From Bugula neritina (taxonomy: Eukaryota > Bryozoa > Gymnolaemata > Cheilostomatida > Bugulidae), in contig OZ037772.1 of assembly GCA_964035545.1 (NCBI GenBank), forward strand, positions 11,163,818 to 11,227,817: a stretch of DNA of 64,000 nt. Direction: 5' to 3'. Below, in pieces: positions 24,336 through 36,637 of the stretch (position 1 is its first letter; every line of letters starts with the position of its first letter). The translations under genes and the position numbers were made by a program. The notes under the pieces were generated by a model. That model was given only the letters and a program-made list of their open reading frames with translations. It was not told the DNA's origin and searched no databases.

Positions 24336-25513
24336 GCTGTGTGATTTTCAACTCCCTCTTTCTTTTTTGTCTACAAACTATTAAACGTTATTGTATGTTA
24401 AATAAAAATCCATATCCCAGCTGGAGCACTTTGAAACACAAAATAAAAATGAAAATTATATATTTGAAAAAATTTATAACGGGCTAAATCAAAAACTAAA
24501 GCATGAAAAATTAGCAATTATATTTTTCAAGGTAACTATTACTATAAACATCAACCTTAGTACGATTATAAGATTGTTTTCAAGTATTTAATAGCATTGT
24601 GATTGTGATTCTTGTTTACAATCAGTATCTATAATTCACCAAGCGAACGCCAACTAATGGACTCGTTAAGAATATTTATCCATCACTACGAGTAAGTAGT
24701 TTGAACTCTAGAATGATTTGTTAGAAATAATAGTGATACGTCTCGAAAAACACTCTGTGGCGTCAATTGCGCTGAGCTTAATTTCTTAATGAAACGGATG
24801 ATCTGATTGCTGTAATTCAGGTGCACTGGCTAATAAGGGAATGCTGCAGTCGCCATCGGGTGGCAGCAAGTGCCTCCGTTTTGCTAATGTTCAGCGCACT
24901 GTGTGGATTGCCGTTCATCTTTCAACTTTTGTGGCTTTTAACCTGTTTTGAAAATTTAAAAAGTGAGTTGGCTTAATTTTCATAACCCTGATAATAGATA
25001 GTTTTTCAGCAATACAATGATTCCTCTAGTCAGCAATAACTAACCGAGTATAAAATGTGAATATCTAACTTTAGTTTTTCGGGATTTTACTGTAACGATC
25101 TGTGAAAAGGAATTCCCAAATGAAAATGGTTTATAATAATAGTCACATGTGATCAGTGATGGAAGTTTAATTTCTATAAATTCTAATAACTCAAAGCAAA
25201 AATTAGCTCTTGCTTTACAGAAATTACTGAAACTTGGCAGTGACCACAATCATAAGGTCTAAATTGATAATGATTTAAATTATGAATATCAATGTCGTAT
25301 CAGTATCACTATCAAATCAATATGAATATGAATCTCATAATCATAATGATAATGATAAATTAATCATTTAATGGTACTGGGAATCACAATCAATGTCATG
25401 ATGGTACACCTAAACTTTGAAATCGATAGTCGTTTAATTGTAAATTTAATTTAAGTCATAAAATTAAATAGTTATTATAATTATTAATATATTTAAGCTA
25501 GTAGTAGTAGTAG

Positions 25514-25558
<45 letters not shown>

Positions 25559-25940
25559 GGAGGGCTAATAGTAATACTAGTAGTAGACTAGTAGTACTAC
25601 TGCTAGTAGTGCAATCAATCTGAACCAATTAAGTTGATTCATTTACGTTCATAATCACAATAGTAACTAAACTCACTTGGTAGTGCCAGTGGTATTTATA
25701 TCTATAATTGAAATTGAATCGATTATGATTATTCATGATATTCATTATTCAATGTATACTTATAGACATTAAACATAGTGACAGTCATAGTAATAATACT
25801 ATACTAGTACCACTTTATGTTGAAAACTCTCAAGTTCCATCAATTTACTCTAAAAGTTAGGAAACATCAAAAACCAAAGAGTGCTTGTTGTAGTTGCTGC
25901 TGAGCTGTTATGGTAATCACTGTTCAGTAAAGACCAGTTA
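24336..25940. promoter_or_regulatory. Divergent intergenic region between the minus-strand gene and the zinc-finger gene
   Basis: The two start codons (24335 minus, 25941 plus) face away from each other across 1.6 kb, so both promoters should lie here. I see no clear TATA box or CpG-rich stretch. 25260-25480 is rich in atgataatgat-type simple sequence, and 25500-25600 is a palindromic trinucleotide tract. Confidence 0.5.
25500..25610. repeat. Palindromic tag/cta trinucleotide tract
   Basis: tagtagtagtagtag runs straight into about 18 cta/act repeats, followed by tagtagactagtagtac-type sequence. The two halves are reverse complements, so the tract can form a hairpin. Similar shorter tracts lie at 46700-46730 and 46985-47035 in the proteasome gene's first intron. 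Confidence 0.85.
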
Positions 25941-28900
25941 ATGGCGCAGTGTGAGTCGAAGCTGAAGGAGTTTGAGGGTTTACTCTCTGTCCTTGACCCT
26001 TTGGAGGCGTCTCATGCTATACTGAGTTATAAAGATGTTGTCAAGATGTTGCGGCAGGTAAATGCGTGAACCTTCAACCCTGTGTCTAATGAAGAAATTC
26101 TTAAATATATTTTGAGCTTGTAGCATTTGCATCATACCGTATAGTCTTTGCATTTGAGTGCATACTCTGTGTATCAGGTGAACAGTTTTGTGTCTGCGTG
26201 TATAACATTCAAGTTGCTAGTTATTTATAAAAAAATTGTCCTCTTGATAATGTCCTGTTACATATATTTTGAATTTTTGATGGTTCCTTGACCTATAAAA
26301 TGACCAAGTTTTTCTAAAAAGTTCTATTTCTTGTTCAGAAAGCGTTTTTTGGCAATTTCAATCTTTTATCTTGCAGTTTTATTTCTGTTATTTGAATTCT
26401 CAATTTTTCATTTTATAGCAACTGTCTTTACTAAAAGAAGATAACTGTTCACTAAACGCAGGTTGGTTACCTTCAGCTACTGTTTCTTTACCCTGACATG
26501 TGTTGATGAATCGACACTACATTTAGCAATTTTAATGTCAAAAATACCTACTATAAAAAGTTCCTAAGAATGAGTTTTTTGTAGTTAGTGGTTTGCATGT
26601 GATTCTTATGAAAATCGCTCTATTTAATGTCTATAAATATAAATGTGTTTAGTTAGAGTTATCTCATCTTGTAATTGCTTAGCCTGTGTTCCCGTTTAGT
26701 TGTATACAAGTGTACCTGGCAAGAGTGTACCTATGGCTCCATCACAGAGGCCGAGCTTATATGTCACAGTAAAACTCATACCAACCCTTTGAGTTGTGGT
26801 ACTTGTGATTTTATCTCCCCCACACAAGATCAGTTAGCCGCACACGTCACTTATCACACCTGTAAGTAAATGTACTAGTGCTGCGCAGGTATAGAGACAG
26901 TCTAATTGAATACCGGCTCAGCACTACACATTGTGTAATAGCAACTAGCCAGTCATGCGTAGTGAACAGTTTTTAAAAGTTTTTAGCAATGTAGTTAAAA
27001 TTAAAATATGCAAAGTTTTGGAAAGATTTTAATGTTGACTTTTTATACAACTAAATTTTATGAAATAACACACTAGCTGGTTCCTTACATAATATTACCC
27101 TTAAAAACTTGCATTTACTTGTACATGTGTAAATAATGTGCTGGTTTTGAGTATAAAGTAGTTTCTGACTCTAAAACTGAAAACTTTTTTATAAGCTAGC
27201 TGCTGGGGTTACCACAAAGGATTGAAATTTGAAGATTGTGATAATAATTAGATTATCACTTTGAGAACTAGTTGTCAATAGATATGAAATGCAAGCAAAT
27301 ACAAGATCATTATCCTACAATGTAGACCTATAAATCTGTAAACCTATACCCTCTGTAATGTAATATTTGCTATTTGATATCATAGTCTAGTAGTTAGAGC
27401 ACTGGCTTAGATCGTGGGTTTGAAACCCGGCAGGGTTATTGGTGGTGTCAGGAAGAGCATCCAATCATAATTGCTTCTGTACTATAGCATACATATTCCT
27501 TGACCAATCTAGAAAATTCCTTACACTCAGACGTTGAGATGGAGTACTTATACACGAGGTCTTTATGAAAAGAGATATTATTATGTTTAAGGTGAACTAC
27601 CTCACTCGTGTGCTCGCTGTCCATTTATTACATCATCACGTCTGCTGCTAACTCAACACATGCAACTCATACACGACGCAACGTACTCTCATAATTGCCC
27701 TCTCTGTGGCCTTCATACCAATAGAGGAAGTGATATCATGGATCTGCACAATAAAGTTAAACATTTCTCGTGTGAATTTTCTGCTAGCGGTGAACCTATT
27801 ATTTCTCCAGCTACCACGGGTCATAACTCGGGTCCCCGTAAACGATCACTGAAAAGTAAATCGAAGGCTAAGAAACTGGTAAGACGTTTATTTAGTTGAC
27901 ATTTTACTTTCATACAGAAACATGGCTTTAGACTGATTTGGAGGCTGTGGTTTACAATACCTTTTCAATTGATTATAAAAATTAAAAAATGTAAAAACAA
28001 AAGCGATTTTGTTTAGGAAAGCTAGATAGTGCACTGAAATGTTGCTAGATATGCCATATTATTATAAAACCATTTGATGATTATCTGTTGTAATTGATAA
28101 GCATTGATCAAATGTCACCTGATGCTTTGCAGTCGTCCAATCAGAAGAGAACACATAAAGGCAGGGTGTCCCAATTTGATGGAGTTGAAGCCAAGCAGGA
28201 GCCGTTGGAGCTAGTTGAGACTCCAAGGAGCGGAGGAAGGAAGGGGTACACTCACCTCCTCGGTACGCTACTTTTACCCCCTTGTATTGGCTGGTTAATA
28301 TAGCAATATATTATGTTGTTGCTTCAAAAAAATGTAGGCTGCATAGCCAAGGGTTCTTAATATGGGCAAGTATGGCTGGGTTTTTTTTCATGACTAATAG
28401 CCCTTCTGGGGTTTGGTTCATCAGTCTAGACAAATTGTGCTTTGCAGTACCTTTTACTTTTAAGCACTTCAACAATGCTTTATGTGTGCAAAGTAACAAT
28501 TCAGTATATATTCTGTATTCACAGGTGAAAGTGAGGCAAATGAGAAGACAAATCTGAAAGAAGCTCCGTGGTGGGACACTCGTACTCATGTTCTACCCCC
28601 TCCCTCCCCAGCTAACACTGTCCCCGGTACTCTCAGTCTATCTATTATATACCTTATGCCATGATATTCTCATAACACTAGTCATATGTTCAATATCTTT
28701 GCTACTCTTTCAGAAGTGAGTAAAGGGGGAGACGACCAACAAATTCAGTGCACAGTGTGCGGGGAATACTACCAGCAAAGTAGCAGCTCTGTAAGTCTTG
28801 GTCTAGAATTTTCTGTGTGTTTTCTAGAACCAACCTTACTTAGCTAAAAATATCTAACATGTAGCTGCTGTGGCACTGCCATGTTGTGTGGGGCTGACTT

Positions 28901-30243
28901 GTGCACTCTAGCGAATCACAGCTCACTTTGAGCTGCTCTATGTTGTGTTGCTTTAGTGGTGTAATGGTTAGTGTGCCTGCTTGTAAGCTGGAGGCCCCGG
29001 GTTCGAATCCCGGTGGGGTCAAAAAATTTTGCACATGCAAACCATGTTGGGTTATTAAACAGGAAGTTGATGTTGTTCCGCAGAGTCACGAGTGTAGAGT
29101 GGTGAAACAGGAAGTGAGTTCGAACCCGTGGAACTGCTCTCTCTGCTCGTTTTCAGCGAATCAGAAGAAACATCTGCTGAAGCACTGCGTGGAAGAGCAC
29201 AGTCGGTCGTGGAGCTCTTTGGTGGTGAAGTTACGCGGAGAAATGAAGAGTTTGGCGTATACTTGTCAACACATTGAGGAATATATATCACTCAGGTAAT
29301 ATAGTAGTAATATATATACCACTCAGGTAGTATAATATAGTAGTAATATATTCCACTAAGGTAATATAATATAGTAGTAATATATACCACTCAGGTAATA
29401 TAATGTATAGTAGTAATATATACCACTCTGGTAATATAATGTAGTAGTAATAAATACCAAAATGGTAATATATGGTAGTAATATATACTTCTCTGTAATA
29501 TTCAGCAATAATATATGGCAGTGCTATGTTTTATGTATAACCCTAAGATAGAATATAGTAATGTGTTATATACCACTACATTATTCCGAAGGTGCATACA
29601 TCATACATATATTAGCGAGCGTCCTTGTATTTCTCCATGGAGAATATGGTTCGTGAGATGGTTCATGAAATAAGTACAACTTGTAGTTACAAGGAGACGG
29701 CGTGTAATATCTACGTCTGCTATGAGAACGCAACTCCTCCCACACCTTCGGCTGTCACAGTCTACAGGTGTACAAAGTGCTACAAGTGTTTCAGCTCTTT
29801 AGACTTGGAGGCAGGACATAGGCTGTTGGATCACTGCAACGACCCGGGCTCTTCACATGACAAGGTTGGATACTCTAAGACCTAAGGCTTCTGAAAGAAA
29901 TTCTGTTCACAGAGTCGTTGCTTTTTATACGCACTCGGTGATATGCTAGTTGTATACTATATTTTCTATTCTGTTTGTAAGTTTATTGATTGATAATTTT
30001 TAACCGAAGAGTGTTTAGAATGACTTCCTATTTATATACTCACACTGATGACGTTGTGTATGTCAACAGCTTCTGTTACAGTTTGGCTGTAACGTCTGCA
30101 AGGCAGAGTTTGACAACAGGGAGGATATGACATCACATTATCTCAGAAATCACACCGTCATAAACTCCCGGAATTCAAATGAGAATGTTGTGTAAGTAGT
30201 AGCAGTAGCGGTAGTGGTCGTGGTAGTAGTAATGGTGGCAGTG

Positions 30244-30274
<31 letters not shown>

Positions 30275-32405
30275 TAGCAGTAGTAGTATTAGCAGTAGCA
30301 GTAGTGGTAGTGGTAGTAGTAATGGTGGCAGTGGTAGTACTAGTAGTAGTAGTAGCAGTAGCAGTAGTAGTAGTGGTAGTAGCAGTAGCAGTAGTAGTTG
30401 TTGTGGTATCAAGGTTAAAAGTAGTAAAATAAGTAGTTGCTGTAGTTTGCGTTTGCATCATCTCACAAGTTTTTAGTGGTTAAAGTAGCACCACATTACT
30501 AGTATCAGCGCTAGAAATTTACACAGTATCATAGCACTAGTAGCTGCACCAGCTGTACTGATAGTTACCAGTTACTCTGCTTGTTACAGGGATAACTCCA
30601 ACACCCTGACTCCTGGTAGCAGTACGTCTGCACTAGCTGCCTCTACTGAGGACAGCAGGCAGTTCACCGAGGACGCGCTGTTGATGGTGGAGGCGATGCA
30701 GAAAGTTGGCGCGAATAACCTCACGTCTCTCTCCGGTAAAGTAGCTGATGTCATTTCCTGTCTATCATATTAAGCTAACTTCAGTATCGTATAATAATAC
30801 ATTATTTCAAAGTGCAGCTGTGGAAATGGTTTTTGTCAGTTCAGTCCAGTTTGGAGGTTTAAATAATCAGATTAGTCATTGTTCCAGCAGCAATCAAGTT
30901 GTTGTAAAATCGTATATCGTATAGCATATATATGTACAGGATACTCTACATATGTGTGCAGTTTGCTCTACAAGTGTGTACAGTGTATTCTACAAATATA
31001 TACAGTGTATTCTATAAGTATGTACAGTATACTCTAACAATATATATGTATAATATTTATAACAATGTATACAGTATACTCCATAACTATATATAGTACA
31101 TTCTTCGTGTATATACAGTATATACACTGTACTTTACAAACATATACAGTATACTATACTAATATATACACATCTTCTATCCACCACTATGCTTAGGGGA
31201 AAGCTCCGCCCACATGATTCAGGCTAAGATAGTTGCTGACTTTGACCTGTGCTGCCAGGGGTGTGACTTCTACGCTGACCACACCTCCAAGTAAGTGTGT
31301 CCAATCACTCTACTCACTTTAAAAGAGCAGAGTAAACGCAGCATAGGGGGGGGGGGGGGTGTAGATTGATAAGTTGAATGCTGTTGAGTTATTCTACTGT
31401 TGTTATGGTTATAGATAAGCTGTATTTATATTGCTGGGTCAGCTTCTTATAGTATTTTATATCTACTGACTTTATATATATTATTATCTGCTTGCTTTAT
31501 ATATATTATATACACTCAGTTTGTATATGGGTCATTTTACTTAATTTAGTACACACTCGAAATCTTCAGTTTTTAGCTATTTTTCACAATTTAGCTGGTA
31601 TTGAGCATGGTTTTTTGACCAAAACTAGTTAAGCACCAATAAATACACCTAAATAATCAAAGTTCTTTTTAATTTTGTTTCATTTCCCACGTTTTTCCCT
31701 AATTATTCAGCTAGTTTTGGTTACGGACCGTTACGGTTTTTTCGTAACGGTCCGTGCATATAGATTATTAAGTGCATATGACAATGACCTGTGCTTTAAT
31801 GTTGGGGAATCCCCTCCCAGCCTTTGCTGTTATGCGTAATTAAAACCAGCACATAAAAATACCATGTATAGTAAATTTCAATGGATTTGGAGCAAACTTT
31901 AATGTTAGGTCATAATTTGCTGGTGTGTACTAAATGAAGTAAACTGACCCATATATTATTGTAATTAATTTCTATTCAAACAACAATCGTAACTAATATT
32001 ACATGTAGCTGTCATGAATAGGCCTGGGCTACCCCTGCCTTGATGAATGGGAGGGCAGCTAGTTCAGATAGCTATTAGGTATTAGGTGCTACTAGCTATC
32101 ATTTGTAAAGTCAGCAGTCCATGCCTAGCAGTTGAGTTGACCAGCTGTAGATTTAGATAGGAGATTATAACGTATATTTATAAATGAGTTAGTAATATAA
32201 AGGAATTACAAAGGTACAAACACTTGTTTGAGCTGTTGAACCTTTTTTCTATATATTTATAGTCACACGTCATGTTATCAAAGTTTCTGTAATTCTTATA
32301 TGTTATGATATTTTACTGTTGAACAAATGTTTTTATTATGTGATATTATTTTGTTATATTATGTTGTTGAATGGATGATTATGTGATTTCAGATATATCT
32401 ACTTG

Positions 32406-32462
<57 letters not shown>

Positions 32463-32691
32463 TAATGAACGATAAAATTTGATTTAAAACACTTTATTAC
32501 TACTAGTTTCATGTGCATAGAATGTACACAATCTTCAGATAAAATGTTAAGATGTAATCGTAACAAGAATAAAAACATACTATATATATATAGTAGTAAT
32601 AAAGTGTTTTAAATCAAATTTTATCGTTCATTACTTTTATTTACTCTGCTCTGCACTGCATTGAGCTCTCTTTAGTGGTAAACTATACACC

Positions 32692-32772
<81 letters not shown>

Positions 32773-35700
32773 TATATCTACTTACTTACTGATATTGTAG
32801 ATATTTTGAGCACGTGCTGTCTGACCATCTAACTACTCTACCAGACATCAACTCAGTACAGGTTAGTCATCCACTGGACTATCTATCTTATCACTGTTAG
32901 CTACTCTTATTGGTTGGTTGTATAAGCAGACGTCTGGTGCTGAAGATGTAAATTACTTGTAAAATATATTTAAAATGCTTTTCTACCAAGGACATTATGC
33001 AATACTTTTATCCTGGTTAAGTTTTTCAATAAAATTAAAACTCATGACTCAATGGAGCGCTTAGTAGATTTTCTGTCAATTCCATATAGGAATACCTACT
33101 TACTTTATGTATATTATATCTACGCTATCAGGTGGACACATGTTAGAAGCTTATATACGGGAATTCCCCAGAACCTTCTGGAAACTTCTAGAACGTTGTG
33201 CTGATTAACATGGCCGCTGTAATGTATACATGTTATAGACTCAACAGGACAATTCCCTGATATCAGCAGAGATGGCTACTCTGTACGGCTGTAACTTCTG
33301 CGACTCTATCTGTACCAGTATCTCCAGTATCAGAGTTCATATGAGTCATCATTCAGGTATCACCTGTTACCAGATGCTGCGGAGGCAGCGTGATGTCATA
33401 TTCTACTCCTCATTGTTATTATTGTTATAATATTTTGGTGCGTTGTGTGATGGTATTGCTGGAATGGTGTGACAATATGGTGCTGACTTGTAATGTATTA
33501 CATGTCGATTTATTTGGTACAACTACTGAGAATATAAACTGATAATAACACTGTGGGATCTAGCAACTAACTCACTACACAAGTGAATATATAGATGCTG
33601 ACTATGATGATAATAAGGAAATGCATGATTAACATAAATCTACTATTTATAGCTATTAGCTATAGTAAGACATAAACTCTAGTTGACATTATAACAATTA
33701 CAACTACCTCCATTTTTACTTGTGCCAGGTCGAAAGTCTGCAGTGCAGAATAGAGCTAGTCAGCAAACCAAAGAGGGTAGCAATAGTACGATAGAGGAGG
33801 CTAATGAAGACACCCTTAAACTGCTGTGTCAGGCTTGTGGTTTCCAGGCTACGACTAAGGCGTCTCTCCGAAACCACGTGTTGACACACAAGAATGATTT
33901 GAACAGGTATACGAAAGTTGTACTCGAAAGATTCTGATGTCATGAGTATTGGTTTGTCTCGTAGTTATCTTTAAGTTTATGGAGGGAACTTGGCCGCTGG
34001 TTAAACGTTTTTGTAAGAAAAATTAGGGAAATTTTGGTCATGTTGCATTAATTTCATTTCTGAAACTTTTATACTTCTTTTCTTGTTTTGTGTGTTGCTC
34101 ATTTACACTAGACTATCAACACCGTGTATATTGTGTTCTATCAACTCAGCACTGTGTATCATGTATTGTTATACTGTAGGTTCCAGTGTACACAGTGTAG
34201 TTTCAGCTGTCCTTATCCTAGCGGTCTTGAAACACACATGAGAGCACACACTGGATACAAGCCATTCATCTGTAGTATGTGCGGTAGGTACTCTGTAGTG
34301 TATGTAGCTAGTACTGTATACTCTGTAGTAGTTACTGTATACTCTGTAGCAGTTACTGTATACTCCGTAGTAGTAATTAGTATTGTATACTCTGTAGCAG
34401 TTACTGTATACTCTGTAGCAGTTACTGTATACTTTGTAGCAGTTACTGTATACTCTGTAGCAGTTACTGTATACTCTGTAGCAGTTACTGTATAATATAC
34501 TCTGTTAACAGGGAAGTGCTTCATAACGGGCAGTGAACTGAGGAAACATGAACGCCGCCACACTGCGCCTGTAGAAAGGAAGTACTCGTGTGAAATCTGC
34601 AGCAAATCTTACACAACTCTCCAGCACCTGGAGGTGCACATGAGACGGCATACAGGTGAGTTACCTTCATCGTGTTATGTCAGAATGACTTTATCTAGTA
34701 ACACTGGTTATTGGGTGTGTCTGTTTTTCTCTAACAAAATGTTGCATCTTGGCTATGACTCATTTCATTTTATCACTAGATTTTGGCCTTTCAAAATAGA
34801 TGTTAAAAAGCTTTTCGTAGCAAATACTATTACAGAACATAAGTTTGAGGTGTTACAAACATGTTTATTCTCTTGTATAGAATTGTTTTCAGTGTACCGG
34901 CTAAGCCCTAACTTCTATAGAACCTAAGCTACAATTCTGCTCCAGTTTCTTATATATAGCCTGTGGTTACATACCCCCCTCTGTCACCCCCAGATTGTAA
35001 CACTATCTGAGTCTACTGTACTATTATAGCTTTGTTGTTATGTTATGCAAGCTTTTGAGAGAAAAAGCCCTGTAAAGCTTTCGGATGAAAAGCTAATGCT
35101 TTATGTACAAGCTGTTGTTCACTCTTTCTTGCCTACTCCACCTAGTAACATGTGCTGTGCTCAGTAAAGCTCATTCACACATCTACCTGACAGGTGAGAG
35201 GCCATTCAAGTGCTCTCAGTGTCCTTTCGCTGCCACATCCAAGTCAGTGCTGCTGAATCATCAGACGGTACATACGGGAGAGAAGAACTACAGCTGTCAT
35301 CTCTGTTCCTTCACGTGCGCTAGCAGTGGTGAGATAATACTATACCTATATTTACTGCTAGCTGTATTGAGACTATACTACTCCTATATATACTATAAAA
35401 ATTTTTTGACTACACCGGGGTTGGGGACTGCACTTCATCTGGGCCACTAGTTGCTATTACTAATTCAATTGCAAGGCTATAATGACTCAGCTTGACTCAG
35501 CTATATAGCTGGCTACCTTTGGCTATATAGCTGGCTACTGCTAGCTATTAAGCTGTCACAACACAGAATAGCTGTTATTTTAAGCTATATATATATAGCA
35601 AGCAGATGACAAATACCATCAGTATCCTACTAGGCATAGACCCACAAGGTAGCTATTTTGTATTACATTATATTACTAACTCTATATTCGAGTTTTCTGT

Positions 35701-36628
35701 TGAGAATTTATAGTGTTGTAGCTTTAATGAATGATATACTTGTATAATTTATGTTTTGTATTGCTGTTAGTTGGTCATGTATTCTATAGTTAACATTGTT
35801 GTTTATTCAGACTCCACTTATGCACCACAATTGGTAATAAGTCTTCAGAAGGTGAAGTGGAAACTTTATATATACTACTAGCTGTAGTGAGACAAAACCA
35901 CTGCTACTGTTGCAGGCACGCTCAGCAATCACCGACGTCTCAAACATAAGATAGTGAACAAGCGTACGACGCTGGCAGAGACAACTCCCGAGTCTATCAT
36001 GGTGGCCGCTACAGTCGCTGGAAAGGCTTGTTTGCCAGCTTCGAGGAGACGCAGACAGAGCGGCTTAACTCCTTCCGCATCAAAGAGCAGAGGTGGAAAA
36101 GCTAGAAGGTAGCATTATGCTGAAGTTATTGTAAATGGTTATCAATGTCTATATACTATCACCAGATTATTTGTGAGAGATTTTTAAACTGTAATAACAT
36201 TCCATATTATATATGCTGAGGTTTTAACTGAAAGATAAATTTAACTGGTTGTGCCAGATCTACTCTGCTATTAGTTCAAAGGCAAAGCAACTAGCTCTAG
36301 GAAGTGTATAAAGTTTATAATGCTGATTTGTAATATAATTATTTTCACATAATTTTATATTATTTGTAGAAGCCCTCCCCAGTATCCATCTATTTCTGAC
36401 GATGTCTCGCCTGCTGCTCAGCACAACGTCATACAGGTGTGCGCCATCACTTCTAGTGCCAACTCAACAGACCCTTTTCATTCGTCAGCCAATCAGATTA
36501 GTTCGAGTGAAGCACCAATATATCAAATTCTTGACTCTAGTTACCAGGTGCTACAGCAGGTGCCTTGTACCATGACTACGCAGGCTGACATGAGCTCACA
36601 AGTGCCATATGCCGCTGCTATGCTGTAG
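25941..36628 (+). CDS. C2H2 zinc-finger protein with about 15 fingers
   Basis: Twenty exons: 25941-26057, 26419-26461, 26700-26861, 27592-27878, 28133-28262, 28525-28626, 28714-28790, 29084-29295 (or from 29063), 29687-29864, 30070-30191, 30590-30735, 31197-31290, 32801-32861, 33239-33356, 33729-33906, 34180-34283, 34512-34655, 35194-35328, 35916-36108, 36370-36628. Phases agree: 953 residues, or 960 with the alternative acceptor. The N-terminus (MAQCESKLKEFEGLLSVLD) is helical. Ten dispersed fingers follow (for example CGTCDFISPTQDQLAAHVTYH), several split by introns. Five near-contiguous fingers then lie in exons 34180-36108, some with TGYKP/TGERP/TGEKN linkers. The linkers between fingers carry AKQEP and VKQEV, which fit the SUMO consensus. 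A basic patch (SRRRRQSG) and a Gln/Ser-rich tail follow. The role is probably DNA-binding transcription control. I cannot assign an orthologue. Least certain is the weak acceptor at 29686, chosen because it keeps the phase. Confidence 0.88.
27380..27500 (+). mobile_element. tRNA-derived SINE copy
   Basis: Lies in the intron before exon 27592-27878. An A-box-like stretch (tagtctagtagttagagc) and a B-box-like stretch (gggtttgaaaccc) form a tRNA-like head. It is followed by the tail ggttattggtggtgtcagga and agagcatccaatcataattgc, which is nearly identical to the copy at 63864-64000. Confidence 0.75.
28944..29023 (+). tRNA. tRNA-Thr(TGT)-like sequence, probably a pseudogene or SINE head
   Basis: Good A box (tagtggtgtaatggttagtg), a cttgtaag anticodon-loop sequence, a perfect T arm (ccggg ttcgaat cccgg) and the 3' acceptor strand tggggtc. 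The expected 5' acceptor strand gacccca is absent (the sequence there is gttgctt), so a functional cloverleaf is unlikely. It sits about 40 bp upstream of a zinc-finger-gene acceptor. Confidence 0.55.
29296..29500 (+). repeat. ~33-bp repeat that regenerates a splice donor
   Basis: Exon 29084-29295 ends tatatcactcag|gtaatat. The intron then repeats tataccactcag|gtagtat, attccactaaggtaatat, tataccactcag|gtaatat and tataccactctggtaatat. Each unit copies about 12 nt of exon end plus the donor, with increasing decay. Confidence 0.92.
30192..30410. repeat. gta/gtg trinucleotide tract starting at a splice donor
   Basis: gtaagtagtagcagtagcgg and on: an impure gtagtagtg/gtagcagta tract that begins within the donor of zinc-finger exon 30070-30191. 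The Val-rich plus frame and Thr- or Leu-rich minus frames across it are repeat artefacts. Confidence 0.95.
30915..31165. repeat. Degenerate tandem repeat (tatacagtatactctacaa type)
   Basis: About eleven diverged ~21-bp units rich in tatacagtatactcta, in the intron before exon 31197-31290. Confidence 0.75.
32408..32457. repeat. (TA)n microsatellite
   Basis: About 24 TA dinucleotides immediately left of the 50-bp inverted repeat element. A second, longer TA run (32694-32770) lies to its right, so the element is framed by TA tracts. A run of 14 G lies upstream at 31347-31360. Confidence 0.97.
32456..32640. mobile_element. Fold-back element with perfect 50-bp inverted repeat (Penelope-like/retrozyme remnant?)
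   Basis: Left arm 32456-32505 and right arm 32591-32640 are exact reverse complements over 50 bp, separated by 85 bp, inside the zinc-finger-gene intron 31291-32800. The inner sequence together with part of the left arm can fold as a type I hammerhead-like motif on the minus strand (32488-32548). Hammerheads of this type with a very short stem III are known from Penelope-like retroelements and animal retrozymes. No reverse transcriptase is present. Confidence 0.7.
32488..32548 (-). ncRNA. Candidate type I hammerhead ribozyme
   Basis: On the minus strand: stem I 3' side aacattttat (32548-32539), core ctgaaga = CUGANGA (32538-32532), stem II ttgtg…gcacat (32531-32511), core gaaac (32510-32506), short stem III ac(tagta)gt, then a at position 17 (32498), and stem I 5' side ataaagtgtt (32497-32488). 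The two stem I strands pair over 10 positions (one G-U). Cleavage is predicted between 32498 and 32497. The pair at 10.1/11.1 would be U-U rather than the usual G-C, so activity may be weak or lost. Confidence 0.55.
34284..34498. repeat. 21-bp minisatellite (gtagcagttactgtatactct)
   Basis: About ten units begin within a few bases of the donor of zinc-finger exon 34180-34283 and end about 13 bp before the acceptor of exon 34512-34655, so the whole 228-bp intron is essentially repeat. Confidence 0.95.
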
Positions 36629-36637
36629 CAGATATTT

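Noticed and set aside
24900-25300. Minus-strand open frame 25040-25249 as an extra 5' exon of the unknown gene
   Set aside because: No donor joins it in phase to the exon with the start codon, and composition is not protein-like.
28944-29023. Functional tRNA-Thr gene
   Set aside because: The 5' acceptor strand does not pair with the 3' strand and the anticodon stem has a mismatch, so I list it as tRNA-like only.
30150-30461. Thr-rich, Leu-rich and Val-rich open frames
   Set aside because: Translation of a gta/gtg trinucleotide tract in an intron.
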